From: Verticillium longisporum | Taxonomy: Eukaryota; Ascomycota; Sordariomycetes; Glomerellales; Plectosphaerellaceae | Direction of reading: 5' to 3' | Assembly (NCBI GenBank): GCA_019188255.1 | Contig: JAETXT010000005.1 | Span: forward strand, 372,001 to 436,000 | DNA length: 64,000 nucleotides | Shown here: in pieces, positions 34,287 to 43,669 of the stretch | How the letters are laid out: each line of letters begins with the position of its first letter | Numbering within the stretch: the first letter of the stretch is position 1 | The notes under the pieces: generated by a model | The model's database searches: none | The model's input: only the letters and a program-made list of their open reading frames with translations | What the model was told of the DNA's origin: nothing | Position numbers and translations under genes: made by a program

Positions 34287-34918
34287 TGTGTGAACGAGGA
34301 GGCGATTGGAAGGGTGCTGACGTGGTACGAGAACGGGATGCCGCCTTAGTGCTGACGGACCCCTTGACAGCTCGATGCGGCGAATGGCGGTTGGAATTGG
34401 GGGGGGCAGAAGTAGCTCGTGGTGACACAGCCGTTTGCGCTATTGGTGTGAGGTTTTCTATCTCCTGTTTGCTGTGCAATGTCGCGATTCGACGTTAGAG
34501 TTTGGCTGGGTGGAGATGGCAGCAACGTCAATGGGATGCCACGATGTGACGTGGGGTGACGAGATGATAGGGTCAGGGGGTTGTCGGCGAGAATTGTTGG
34601 GGCGAAGTCTGGATCTTCACATGGTTCATGCAGCCGCGTTGTGCTGCTACACCGAGCGCCGAGACACCGAGAATGGGCACCGAGTTTACCGAGTTCACCG
34701 AGTCCACCGAGTTCACCGAGAGGATGCTCACATGTCGAGTACAATCACGTTGTGAGCAGAGATGCGGTTTGTTTCGGATAAATCCGTGTTTTTGTATTTT
34801 TCTATCTTCTTTTTTCCCCCTTGTATCTCTTTTCTTTGTTCTTTTCCTCATACTGTAATCCCGTTCATCTCAATGTGTCTCCAACATCGACAAAGGAAAT
34901 ACAACACGTGCGCTGTTG
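34287..34918. other. Intergenic region with minisatellite
   Basis: Promoter side of the monooxygenase and 3' side of the unknown gene. It contains the 9 bp tandem repeat at 34664-34722. No gene seen. Confidence 0.45.
34664..34722. repeat. 9 bp tandem repeat (CACCGAGTT type), about 6 copies
   Basis: Imperfect copies of CACCGAGTT, with variants ending GAAT, TTTA and TCC. Because 9 is divisible by three, it makes fake repeat peptides such as TEFTEFTES in overlapping frames. Confidence 0.85.
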
Positions 34919-35605
34919 CTACTGTCCACCAAGACCATCCTGCTCATCCACCTCGTCCAAGTCCTCGAACATGGCCGGATCATTCTCCTCCGCTTCCTTC
35001 CTCCACCGCTCCAAGTCGTCAAACACCCCAGGGTTGACGCGCTGCATCTCCGCAGTCCACCGGTCGAGCGCCGACACGCTATCGTACGTGTTCTTCACGA
35101 TGCTCGCCTCCCAGGCCATCATCTCCTGAGACATGTTCGCCGCAAAGTACGCATGGCACTGCTGCCACGACCACCACTGGTCCGACCCCCTACCGTCCAT
35201 GTGCCCCCAGAACATCATGGCGATGCCCCGGTGGAGGCAGTCCTGGCACCACTTGGCCGGGTAGTCGTTGCAGAACACGTCCTACGCCGTCCACTCCCAC
35301 CCGTCCCTGGCCACCACCTGCACCGCCTCTGCTTTCCGGCAGCCCTGGTTGATGCGCGCCATGATGGGGCTGAGAAGGCGCGTTGGCTGGAATCCATCAA
35401 TGCCGAGCTCCTGCGACGCAAAATTGTGGTAGCGACCACTTTGCGCCTTTGTCAAATCGCATAGCTGGAACGGCTGCCGCGGCCGCCGGATCGTGCCCCG
35501 GTCTATCCAGGGCTTGACGGCCGTCACGGCGCGCGTGCCGTTGGGGCCGCCTTGGCAAAAGGTGCCGCCGTGGCAGAGGTAGACTACGTCGGTCGGGCTG
35601 CACAT
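34919..35605 (-). CDS. Unknown Cys/Trp-rich protein, with an in-frame TAG
   Basis: I do not recognise a family. The minus-strand frame runs 229 codons from an ATG at 35605 (MCSPTDVVYLCHGG), broken only by a TAG at 35282-35284. Residues on both sides read as ordinary coding sequence: DGWEWTA before the stop and DVFCNDYPAKWCQDC after it. Cysteines are frequent (CHGGTFC, CRKAE, FCNDYPAKWCQDC), Trp is abundant (DQWWSWQQC), and the C-terminus is acidic (EENDPAMFEDLDEVDEQ). A longer in-frame ATG at 35740 overlaps a TTTAAATA element, which looks like the TATA box, so the inner start is preferred. No clear signal peptide. The GTAG before GAC could be a splice acceptor, but I find no good donor. Confidence 0.5.
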
Positions 35606-36125
35606 GGAGAGAAGCAGTCTGCTTCCGATGTACGTTGCTGTTGGGTTCGTATCGTGTAGATGCTTCGGAATGATTACTTGGTGACTTGGTGCAGATAAAC
35701 ATGATGCATCTCTGGCTGGAGCAGTTGGGTATTTAAACATTCGGGGAGGCCTGAACGCAACGAGTATGATGAAGATCAGCTACTCATATCCTACTATCAG
35801 GCAGCATGTGAGTCGGTTGTGGTCGCCCGGGTGTACACAGCTGCCTCAACCTGGAATACCCATGGTGTTCTGGTGTTTGTAACATATTTTGCACGGATTG
35901 CTGAGGCGCCGCCGTCCTTTGGCAATCGCAGTTCCATGGTGCTGGCCCAGAATGAGGTGCGGCTCCAGATGGACAGGGCTCGCCCTGTCAGCCCAGAACA
36001 GCTGTTTCATCCGAGTCCAGATTCATTGTAACCAGAGGGGCTTCTGGCGATTGATCGAGTCTCATTATGCAGTCCCAAGTCATACCCAAGATCCTCTACC
36101 ATCTATCGTAGTCTGGGATGTCCTC
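35606..36125. other. Intergenic region
   Basis: Holds the promoter of the unknown gene, with a TTTAAATA element near 35728-35735 on the minus strand, and the 3' side of the GH43 gene. Nothing else seen. Confidence 0.4.
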
Positions 36126-38098
36126 CTAAAAATACGTCTCCGTGACCTTGGTGAAGCCAACATCCGGAGCATTGTACGGCCACGGCTCGCCCTCGCCCGT
36201 GGCAAACAGCCCAAACGAGTTGCCGCTAAAGACGAACCAGCCCGCGGGCGCAAAAGCCTGCCACCTGGACTCAATCTCCTTGACGTACGTAGGGCTCTGC
36301 TGCCCCGTGAAGCTGTAGCCCAGCTCATACTTCAGCGGCGTGGCGCGGATATGCAGCGTGAGACCCGAAGAGAGCCCAGAGCTGGATTCGTTCAGCGGCG
36401 TTTGCCAGTACTACAGCGAGGTTAGCAGAAGCACCCACGCCAGCTTTTCGTCTGCCCGTACCTCTGTCGCCAGGTTCCTCCGCAGCTCGGCATACAGACA
36501 CATGCCCGTAGCATTGACACAGCCCCGGAGGCCAATGTCCTGGTGCTGAAACTCGGACAGATACGACGAGATGCCGATCCTGTTCCGTGGCCCCAACGAC
36601 CCCTTGAAGCCCAGCAGCTCGGCCGAGAAGGTCATGTTCAGCGACGTCTGCTTCCTCAGGATGGCGGCCGGGGTGTCGCGGTCGCTGAGCCCAAAGACGT
36701 TGGGCCGCAGCGCCAGGCGGCCGTTGAAGACCTTGTAATTCTGGGTATATGGCGTCCGCAGCTGGTACCAACTCTTGTCGAGCTCGGGGCCCGAAAAATC
36801 GTCGACCCACGGTTCGGGGACGGGCCGGGCGCCGGCTGCCTCGGCGCCCACCTGCTCGCTGAGGAGGACGGGACGGCCGCCGTTGAGGACCGGCCATCCG
36901 TCGACCCACTCGGCGTCGACGAGGAAGCCTTCGCGGCCTATGACGAGGCGTCAGTTCAGAGGAGCCCGACGATCTACGCACCTTTGTGCAAAGGGGGACC
37001 TCCCTAGTGGCGAACTGCCATTGATGTTCCGCCGCGCAAGAAACGAGGCGTACCACTTGCCGTCCGCCGCCTCGACGAGCGTCGCGTGGCCTGTAGACTG
37101 CACGGTCAGGTTCTTGAACCCCCACTGCCCGTTGTACAGCAGCGGGTTGCCGGGTCCCGCTTCAAATGGGCCCTGGGGGCTCTTGCTCCGGGCGACCGTC
37201 ACGCGGTGAAGCTCATCCGTCCCGCCTGCGACTGTCAGCACCCGATGCTCTCCAACTTCAAAATCGAGCATGCGCCCTTCTCACCTTCAGCGGCAATGAG
37301 ATAGTAGTAGCCGCCCCGGTACACCGTCTTTGGACCCTCGGGCCGCGCGCTCGCGATGTGCGGCAGCGTTCCGTTCCAGAGGCTCGCGTAGGGGCCGACG
37401 CAGCGGCCGGACGACACGGAGACCTCGCAGCCGGCGAGGCCCCACAGGCGGTCGGCGTTGTTGTTGGGCGCCATGAGGTTGAGGTACGTCTTGCCGGAGA
37501 CGGGGTCGTGGAAGAGCTCCGGGTCGATGCCCCAGGGGTCGGCCCAGACGGGGTCGGACCAGGTGACGAGGTCGGCGGACGAGGCGAAGAAGACGCGGGG
37601 CCAGACGCGGGCGACGGGGTCGTAGGTCCAGCACGTCATCGAGGCGATCCAGAACTTGGCCTTGAAGTAGGAGAGGCTCGGTGCCCAGGCGCCTTTGCGT
37701 GCTCGTCAGCCTGCGGCGTTTTGTTTCCCGGGTCGGCCGGCGTGGCGGGGCCGAGTGAAGGAGGGGAGATAGGGGTCTCACCGGCGGAGGTCGGGGTGCC
37801 GTAGAGCTGCAGCTGTTCCGGGCGGGTAAAGGCATGGCTCTTGAGGGTCCAGTTTGCCAGATCCTTACCTGGTCATGCGGTCAGTGTACGCTCTCAAGAT
37901 GGTTGAGGGGCGCTTACTGTGGTAGATGGGGATGCCGGGATAGTACTCAAAGCTCGACGTCGCGATGTAGTAATCATCTTTGACCCGCAAGATGGACGCA
38001 TCAGGGTTCCATCCGGGGACGATTGGGTTCCAGATCGCAGTGACAGAGTCGGCGAAAAGCGCTGTTAGGCACGCCCCGAGCGTGGAGATGAGCTTCAT
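36126..38098 (-). CDS. Secreted GH43 beta-xylosidase / alpha-arabinofuranosidase
   Basis: Six exons on the minus strand: 38098-37918, 37868-37782, 37692-37285, 37225 to about 37000, 36937-36462 and 36410-36126. A signal peptide (MKLISTLGACLTALF...) precedes IWNPIVPGWNPDASI, which holds the catalytic-base Asp. The five-bladed propeller motifs follow: GAWAPSL, DPWGIDPELF and SARPEGPKTVYRGGYYY, the last with the acid Glu. A C-terminal beta-sandwich domain (FSGPELDKSWYQLRTPY) is typical of the xylosidase subgroup. It trims xylo- or arabino-oligosaccharides outside the cell. The join between exons 4 and 5 is a problem: after NINGSSPLG no canonical GT donor gives the phase needed for REGFLVDAEW. 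This suggests a mutated donor (GGAGGT where GTAGGT is expected) or a one-base error. Confidence 0.8.
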
Positions 38099-38171
38099 TC
38101 TGTGCACTAGCAAGGCAGGCGAAATGAGCTTAACCTTCAACACGAATCCCACAACGTCGTTTCTCCAGATC

Positions 38172-38177
38172 TTATAT
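38172..38177 (-). promoter_or_regulatory. TATA-like box of the GH43 gene
   Basis: TATAAG on the minus strand, 74 bases upstream of the GH43 start codon. Confidence 0.45.
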
Positions 38178-38632
38178 GAGCCATTCACGTTACCCCCGCA
38201 TTTTCCGTCCAAGGGTGCGCGGGGTGCGTTCGCGGGGATCAGACGGCCGCCGGAGGAGCTTCCGGGGCTGCTCCGGGTGGGCGGGGCACTCGACGCGATG
38301 CTACCATGTTAGGGCTTCTGCTGGTATCCTTGATGAGTACCATCAGTACTATGATCAAGTGGCAATCGGGTGAAATGCCGGCATGCCAATCGTGGGACAT
38401 GAAAGATTGACGAGGCCGAATTGATGCCGAATTTGTGAGATTGGCTGCGCGTCAAGGCAACCCATACCTTAGGTATCTCATCCAAGAAAATCTTGACTCT
38501 GTCGATGCGGATGATCAAATAGAGAGAAAATCATAAAGTTGTACACAGTTGACGGCAAAAGAAGAAAACGAAACATAAAACAGCAGAAGGTAACAGCAAA
38601 AGATAACAGCAAAAGATGATATCAAAAGAGAA

Positions 38633-38714
38633 CGACGAGAGCAGGATTTGAACCTGCGCCACCGAAGTGAATAGATTTCTAGTCTATCGCATTAGACCAC
38701 TCTGCCATCTCGCC
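38633..38714 (-). tRNA. tRNA-Ser (anticodon AGA)
   Basis: An 82-base cloverleaf. The acceptor GGCGAGA pairs with TCTCGTC (one G-T). The anticodon stem ATAGA/TCTAT holds the loop CTAGAAA, so the anticodon is AGA, reading UCU. A long variable arm (TCACTTCGGTG), diagnostic of Ser/Leu-type tRNAs, precedes the T arm GCAGG-TTCAAAT-CCTGC. No intron. A TTTT terminator follows at 38627-38624. The discriminator base is G, as in tRNA-Ser. Confidence 0.95.
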
Positions 38715-39848
38715 TGTTGCTGATTCAATGGCAAATTGCGGGCATTATGTCCGGCGCGTGATGGTGTGGGTGTGGGTGCTTCGAGCCCCAGAACGTGATG
38801 CCTGAAGCGGACGGGCTGCTGTGGATACGACGAACTTGGGTGGTCCAGCCGCTACACTAATAATCTCGGTAAAGCACCCTCAAGTGTGCGGCCTGTATGC
38901 AGTCTGGGCCTGTTCCTATGGGTAGATGTGGTAAAACTTGGCTTCGAAAGTTGCCGTGATGCATCTCCATTGGAAACCGTTTCCCTCTCTTTCTACGATG
39001 AGACAGCTCCCTGCTGCCTAGACGTCGAAAGAAGTATCTGCCCCAAGGGAGCAATGACCTTGTTGAGGGATTGACAGGGGAACGTCAACTCGGACCACAA
39101 GAAGAGACATGGCACCGCCGTTCAATTGCTCTTCTCTAGGGGCCCTAGGTCCGTCGTCGGCCGAACGGCAGCGGGTTGCCTTTTCCAGGTGGAGAGAACC
39201 CGGTCGCAATCCGAACACAAGCCGCTGTCGTCCTTGAACCGAACAACGACGGTTGTTTCCATGGCATCATGACGGTCATCATGTTGACATGCCTGTCACT
39301 CCGACAGGTATGCGGCTAGGTCAGGCACTTACCTGATGAATCGAAATGCGACCCAATACCAAAACACCAACTACGTGTATCCAGTCCCAAAAACGAAGTC
39401 GAAAAAGCGGGAAGAGGAGGTGCCTGTCCGTCTCGATCGCCAAGTCCAATGTCAAGTTCGCACCCGAGAACATGGGTTCGGCTCACCATGTCCAGGGGCA
39501 AGCAAATCCAACTTGACCTGAAGGTTTGATCGGCAATGCTCAACCTTGCTTCAGGCCATGCTGATGAGGCTTCCTAACCCATATTGCGAGCGACTAGCCG
39601 CCCCCTTTTGGGTGCACCCGCTCCAGTGAACGGAAAAGGACTGCCGTCAATTACCGTGCCAGCCCCCATGGCCGACTAATGATTCAGCGTCCTAGAACAG
39701 CAGCAAACTTTCTTTGGCCCAGACCAAATGGGTGCTGAAAGGCCAGAGCTTCGAACCGCATGGGCTTGTGCCTCTCCGCCCGCACGTGCCATTTCGTCCA
39801 CGGCAGCGGGTTGGCGAACAGACATTCGGGGGTGACTGGAACGACCCC
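38715..39848. other. Intergenic region, no gene seen
   Basis: Between the tRNA and the TRI12-type transporter. Only small unsupported ORFs. Confidence 0.45.
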
Positions 39849-39855
39849 TATAAAT
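39849..39855 (+). promoter_or_regulatory. TATA-like box of the TRI12-type transporter
   Basis: TATAAAT, 148 bases upstream of the ATG at 39997. Confidence 0.4.
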
Positions 39856-39996
39856 GTTGGCGATCCGCCGGCCAAAGGATCGGCGCTCTTGACAGCTTCC
39901 GATGTATTGCATCACAGTCTCGCTACTGCAAGACTTCCTCCAAACAGATCACAAACATCAAAGCTGAGGCCACGGCCAGCAGAGGCCACCTGAGCT

Positions 39997-41750
39997 ATGG
40001 AGGAGAGTCGCGAAACGCATGGCTCGCTCGACATGGAAAAGGCCCAGGGGACGCGTGTTGACAACGTCGACTCTGCGAGCGCCAACTTTGAGATGGAAGA
40101 GGATGCCCTGCCGCCGGGCTACTTCCGCAGCCGCTTCTTCATCGGCTCCATGATGGGCATCGGCCTCGGTCTCATGGCCGGCGTCGCTGGATTTGGATAC
40201 GCCGCGCCCATTCTCGGCGTCATCAACGCCGACATTGGACCCGACCCGAACATCGTCTGGGTCGCCCTCGTGTACACCCTCGTCAGTGCTGTGACCCTGA
40301 CCATCATTGGGCGCGTGTCCGACATTTTCGGTCGCCGGTACATGTTCGTCGGCGGCGCGGCCCTCGGCGTCATCGGCAGCATCGTGTGCGCCGTGGCCCC
40401 GACGTGCCCACGCTCATCGGCGGCATGACCATCATCGGCGTCGCCGCAGCCACGCAACTGTCCTACTTCTACGTCATGGGCGAGCTCGTGCCGATGAAGT
40501 ACCGCCTCGCCGGCAATGCCTTCTGCTATCTATTCTGCATCCCCGGCTCGGGCATCGCGCCCCTCATCGCCCAGGCCTTCATCCGGCACCACCCCAACGT
40601 CGGCTGGCGCGGCCTGTACTATCTCAACACGGGCATCAACCTCGCAAGCTTCTTGTGCTGGTTCTCCTTCTACCACCCGCCCACCTTCCGCATGAAGCAC
40701 GGTGGCGACGCCTCCAAGTGGGCGTACATCAAGAACTTTGATTACGCCGGCACAGCCCTCTACACGGGCGGCTTGCTCATCTTCATGATGGGCCTCAACT
40801 GGGGCGGTGTCGTGTACGCGTGGGACTCTGCCCACGTCATTGGGACCATCGTCGTCGGCTTCCTCGCACTGCTGGCCTTTGTGCTGTGGGAGTCGCTGGC
40901 CAAGCTCAAGGAGCCGCTCGTGCCGATGCACTACTTCCGCCACGGTCCGTGGGTGTCGTCGACCATCCTGACTGGTCTGGGCGCGAGCGTCTACTACGCC
41001 TTTGCCATTGTATGGCCGTCCATGGTGGCCGTGTTGTACACGGACCCGGCCGACTCGCCTTTCTACTCAGCGTGGCTGGCGTCATGCGTGTCGCTGTTCA
41101 TCGTCATGGGACAGATTGTGGGCGGATTCATCGGCAAGAAGATCGGTCATCTCAAGTGGCAGTGCGTCGTCAATATTGTTCTGGGGGGTGCGTGCTTTGG
41201 CGCCATCGCAAGCTGTGGGCCTCACACGCCAGTGCGGGCGACGGTGCTCGTATCCTTGGGCGTCTTCTTCATCGGGTGGACTGAGGGTACCGCCATCACG
41301 GTCGTGACGCTGTGCGCGCCCGATCAGGCACACCTCGGCAGCGCCAGTGGCATCGCCGGCAGCATCCGCTTCCTCATCAGCAGCATTGCCGCGTCTGTGT
41401 ACAACGTTGTGCTTTCGAACCGGCTGGCGCGGGAGATCCCGGCGCAGGTACCGCCGGCCGTGATAGCCGCCGGTCTGCCGGCATCGAGCGTGGCTGATTT
41501 CCTGGCTGGTTTCACGACGGGGTCATTCGAGGGCGTCGCTGGGTTGACGCTAGATGTGTTGGCAGTAGGGACGGCGGCATACAAGCAGGCCAATGCGGAT
41601 GCGTACCGGACTGTGTTCTTCACAAACATTGCCTTTTCAGGAGTGGCCATCATCTGCGCGCTGCTGATGCCCAACGTGGATAAACATTTGACGGACCGCG
41701 TGACGACGACGTTGCATCAGGGACGGGACGAGAAGCTAGCTGGCGAGTAA
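39997..41750 (+). CDS. MFS transporter of the TRI12 (toxin/siderophore efflux) type, one frameshift
   Basis: About 584 residues with 14 expected membrane segments. The N-terminal cytosolic tail ends PPGYFRSRFFIGSMMG. Motif A reads GRVSDIFGRRY. The loop MGELVPMKYRLAGNAFCYLF and GWRGLYYLNTGINL are characteristic of the fungal TRI12 family, plasma-membrane drug/H+ antiporters named for trichothecene export. The actual substrate is unknown, and no toxin biosynthesis gene is in the window. The frame breaks at about 40403: CAVAPT should continue VPTLIGGMTIIG, but one base is missing (ACGTGCCC instead of ACGGTGCCC). Translation as written stops at 40428. Upstream and downstream parts are otherwise intact and intronless. 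Confidence 0.83.
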
Positions 41751-41866
41751 GGGTCAAGTACTTGAGGAGCGGAATGAGAACATGTTTTCTTTTTGTTGAT
41801 TCGCCTGTGTGCGCTAGCAGATGTTGGTTGGTGTGATATGAAACTGCATTCCTCGACGGCCCTACT

Positions 41867-42370
41867 TCAGTAGACGCCGTCGGCAAAGTCGACAACAACG
41901 GCCTTGGTGACGAGCCCCTCAATGCTCTTGACAAAAGCCTTGTGCACAGGATCCTCCTTGACGTAGTAGTCACGATCAGACGCGCTGGAAAACTCAACGA
42001 CAAAGGCGTGGGTGATGCCGCCTTGGAGACCTTCAGGTGAGTTATCCTGGCCCCCCTTGGCGGACACGATGTAGGGCGTGCCGCTGGTGGGGTGGACGCA
42101 GTTGTCCTTCAGCTGCAGCATCCTCGCAGTGGCCTTGTCATGTCAGAAGCTGAGTTCAAAGGCAAAGGATGATACACTTACGTCTCTGACGGCCGAAGAG
42201 GATGCATCCTCCTTGAACTGGAACAGAACGAGGTGCGTGATGGGACCCATGGCGATGGAAGGGAGGAGATCGTAGGGGACGTGAACTTGCAAGGGGCTGA
42301 GATAGACACCGAGGGCAATGAGCAGCAAAACGACGAGGAGGACGACGGATTTGAGAGCGCGGGGAAGCAT
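41867..42370 (-). CDS. Dabb (stress-responsive A/B barrel) protein with N-terminal membrane anchor
   Basis: Two exons on the minus strand, 42370-42182 and 42133-41867. The GTAAGT donor and CAAG acceptor join SAVRD to ATARMLQLKD in frame. From the ATG at 42370 the protein has 151 residues. The first 40 form a hydrophobic anchor (SVVLLVVLLLIALGVYL). An internal ATG at 42250 (MGPITHLVLFQFKED) gives a soluble 111-residue form, the usual Dabb length. Domain motifs: HLVLFQFK, GGITHAFVVEFSSASDRDYY and DPVHKAFV. Dabb domains form small dimeric alpha/beta barrels found in stress proteins and polyketide cyclases; the function here is unknown. The hydrophobic extension is in frame without stops, so the anchored form may be real. 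Confidence 0.8.
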
Positions 42371-42882
42371 GATGATCTGCGGGTGAGGGGTTGATGAGGA
42401 GAGGTCAAAGAACTCTTTCGGCGGTTGTGGTTTGTAGGATTGGCGATGGAGACCTCGAGGAAGGCATAGGGGAGCAGTGAGTGCCCGATTGGGACAGGGG
42501 AAGTGGGGCATGTGCTGCCAGATGGTGACAGCCCGATGCGTTCTCTCAGCTGGCACACTCTCGATCTGTTGATGATGCGTCGATGGAGTGGAAGTCGTGG
42601 CCATGATTAGTTCAGTTTCAGACGGTCAGCAGTAAGGCGGTATGTACAGTATCATCACCTGCAGATGTCCTTCTCCGTCTGACCTCCGTCGTTCAAGCCA
42701 AGAAGGCCAAGCATTAGGGTGCCGCGGACAGATGAAAGATCAAAGACGAGTAGTTGCCCCACTTGAAGGCATCTGGGCAAATGCGAGGGAGCCTCATCAG
42801 CAGGCGATGATGTAGACTCGTTGCCAATCTCATCTCATCAACATCACTCACCTTGACCCTGGGCCAGGCCATCATCACCGCA
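42371..42882. promoter_or_regulatory. Divergent promoter region of the Dabb gene and nicotinamidase
   Basis: About 510 bases between divergent starts. No clear TATA box. Confidence 0.4.
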
Positions 42883-43669
42883 ATGGGCGACAATTTTCAA
42901 CCGGCCCTCATTGTGGTCGACTTTCAGGAAGACTTCTGCCCACCCGTAAGCTGACCATGACCTCACTCTCACCCATACGCAAAGGGCCATAGCAGGTCAT
43001 CAACGGACGGCGCATGATCAGCATCAGGCATGATAACACTGACGTCTCGCCCCACAGCATGGCTCACTTGCAGTCGCCGACGGCCGCGACATTGCTCCCA
43101 TCGTCAACAGCCTCCTCAGCTTGCCCTTTGTCGCCAAAATTGCCACCAAAGACTGGCACCCAGCCGACCACATCTCCTTTGCCTCGAATCACGCAGACGC
43201 CTCGCCCTTCACCTCGACGACGACAATCACGAACCCCGCCAACCCATCGGAATCATACGCCTCCCGCCTCTGGCCCGTCCACTGCGTCCAGAACACGTCC
43301 GGCGCCAGTCTCGTCCCCGAGCTCGAAGCCCACCGCCTGACGGCGACCGTCGAAAAGGGCCACGTGCGTGACGTCGAGATGTACAGCGCCTTCCGCGACC
43401 CCTACGGCGTCGTTGACAGCGGTCTCGCCGAGACGCTGCGGGGGCAGGGCGTGACTGACGTCTTCGTCGTCGGGCTGGCGGGAGACTACTGCGTCAAGTG
43501 CACGGCTGTGGATGCCGCGCGCGATGGCTTTCGGACGTACGTTGTCGAGGAGGGCACGCGCTGCGTCGAACCCGACAAGTGGGAGGCATGCAAGGACGAG
43601 CTCGAGGCGGGCGGCGTCCGTGTCGTGAGCGTGGAGGGCGCAGAAGTTCGGCGGGTGCGGGATGCTTAA
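42883..43669 (+). CDS. PNC1: Nicotinamidase
   Basis: Two exons, 42883-42945 and 43058-43669. The intron of 112 bases separates EDFCPP from HGSLAVADG and keeps frame. The protein is 224 residues. It is a cysteine hydrolase that converts nicotinamide to nicotinate and ammonia in the NAD salvage (Preiss-Handler) pathway. Catalytic triad: Asp in VVDFQEDFC, Lys in IATKDWHP and Cys in GLAGDYCVKCTA. Metal-site residues lie in DWHPADHISF. The cis-peptide region LWPVHCVQNT is typical. Relatives limit nicotinamide inhibition of sirtuins. The intron contains internal AG/GT pairs, but protein continuity supports skipping the whole of it. Cytosolic or nuclear. Confidence 0.93.

Noticed and set aside
32643..34349. 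568-codon plus-strand ORF opposite the monooxygenase
   Set aside because: Tempting because it has no stop, unlike the real gene. But all recognised motifs (Rossmann, FxGxxxHxxxW) are on the minus strand.
34056..35284. Programmed stop-codon readthrough at the TAG codons
   Set aside because: Neither TAG is followed by a known readthrough context (such as CTA or CAATTA), and neighbouring genes have frameshifts that readthrough cannot explain.
30115..41750. Repeat-induced point mutation as the cause of gene damage
   Set aside because: The genes remain GC-rich with few changes, and most lesions are indels. RIP would give dense C-to-T changes.
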